Assembly (NCBI RefSeq): GCF_033343995.1
Contig: NZ_CP137573.1
Location: forward strand, 7,535,001-7,599,000
Direction: 5' to 3'
Source: Streptomyces sp. HUAS YS2
GTDB taxonomy: Bacteria > Actinomycetota > Actinomycetes > Streptomycetales > Streptomycetaceae
Length of the DNA: 64,000 bases
Each line of letters starts with the position of its first letter. Position 1 is the first letter of the stretch. The notes beneath the pieces were generated by a model. The model saw only the letters and a program-made list of their open reading frames with translations. It was not told the origin of the DNA and made no database searches. The translations under genes and the position numbers were made by a program. Shown here piece by piece: positions 63,930 through 64,000 of this stretch.

Positions 63930-64000
63930 TCAGGGTGCGATCGGCAGCTGACGCTTGTGCTCGGTGAGGCGGTAGCGGCGCACGATCGACGCGAACGCCG
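63930..64000 (-). CDS. Unidentified gene, only the last 22 codons in window
   Basis: A minus-strand frame ends at TGA (63930-63932) with the C-terminal residues ASIVRRYRLTEHKRQLPIAP. The coding strand has normal Streptomyces composition, and the gene converges on the FAD monooxygenase. Too little is visible to name a family. Confidence 0.5.
   Translation of the reverse strand, partial: AFASIVRRYRLTEHKRQLPIAP

Noticed and set aside
1..64000. CRISPR arrays, tRNA or rRNA genes, insertion sequences, integrases
   Set aside because: I saw no regularly spaced repeats, tRNA-like cloverleafs, transposase motifs or terminal inverted repeats with target duplications.

Overview
The window looks like a Streptomyces chromosome segment. 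GC content is very high, third codon positions are nearly all G or C, GTG and TTG starts are common, and only four TTA leucine codons were found in credible genes. It carries several Streptomyces hallmarks: a full-length geosmin synthase, a cNMP-domain (family 2B, EshA-type) encapsulin shell gene, an NsdA-like TPR regulator, a SpoIIE-type PP2C phosphatase with a PAS domain, DUF397, SPW-repeat and DUF805 proteins. I saw no rRNA, tRNA, CRISPR array, insertion sequence or prophage. It reads as ordinary chromosome rich in metabolic and regulatory accessory genes.

Layout. 0-3.2 kb: a deazaflavin-type oxidoreductase gene (cut by the window edge) divergent from a MarR regulator, with a perfect palindrome between them, then an aldo/keto reductase and a CaCA cation antiporter. 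3.2-9.7 kb: a secreted penicillin-acylase-family Ntn hydrolase, an acyl-CoA synthetase, a D-2-hydroxyacid dehydrogenase and a phenylacetate-CoA ligase with a TetR-like operator. 9.9-12.4 kb: encapsulin shell plus geranyl diphosphate C-methyltransferase, i.e. the 2-methylisoborneol locus without its cyclase gene. 12.4-17.7 kb: GNAT, a small secreted protein, a pentapeptide-repeat protein, a double alpha/beta hydrolase, and an SDR-tautomerase pair facing a LysR gene. 18.6-24.5 kb: a FadD19/EchA19/Rv3521/Ltp4/Ltp3-like set for branched sterol or acyl side chains, with a KstR-type motif in its promoter region. 24.5-30.2 kb: DUF397, a secreted GH89-ricin protein under a ROK repressor, and three small conserved genes.

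30.3-42.5 kb: geosmin synthase, a secreted amidase, then a phosphotransferase and a SpoIIE phosphatase (each with a TTA codon) flanking the NsdA-like regulator, followed by a Pro/Glu-rich TPR-like protein translationally coupled to a threonine-synthase-like PLP enzyme. 42.6-50.8 kb: small enzymes, a GNAT-AAA+ fusion, DUF805 and SPW membrane proteins, a cupin antisense to an over-long MFS frame, LysR and EamA genes. 50.9-54.9 kb: a tandem Lrp regulator divergent from an MFS plus M20 amidohydrolase operon. 55-64 kb: a secreted serine hydrolase, a winged-helix protein, a GH4 glycosidase, an amino-acid ABC importer, an alpha/beta hydrolase and an FAD monooxygenase.

Most promising observations: the encapsulin-methyltransferase pair lacking its normal cargo, with an open Pro/Ala-rich stretch ahead of the methyltransferase; the sterol-side-chain-like module with a KstR-type site; the TTA-marked genes around the NsdA-like regulator; the GNAT-AAA+ fusion; and several well-placed palindromes between divergent regulator/target pairs.
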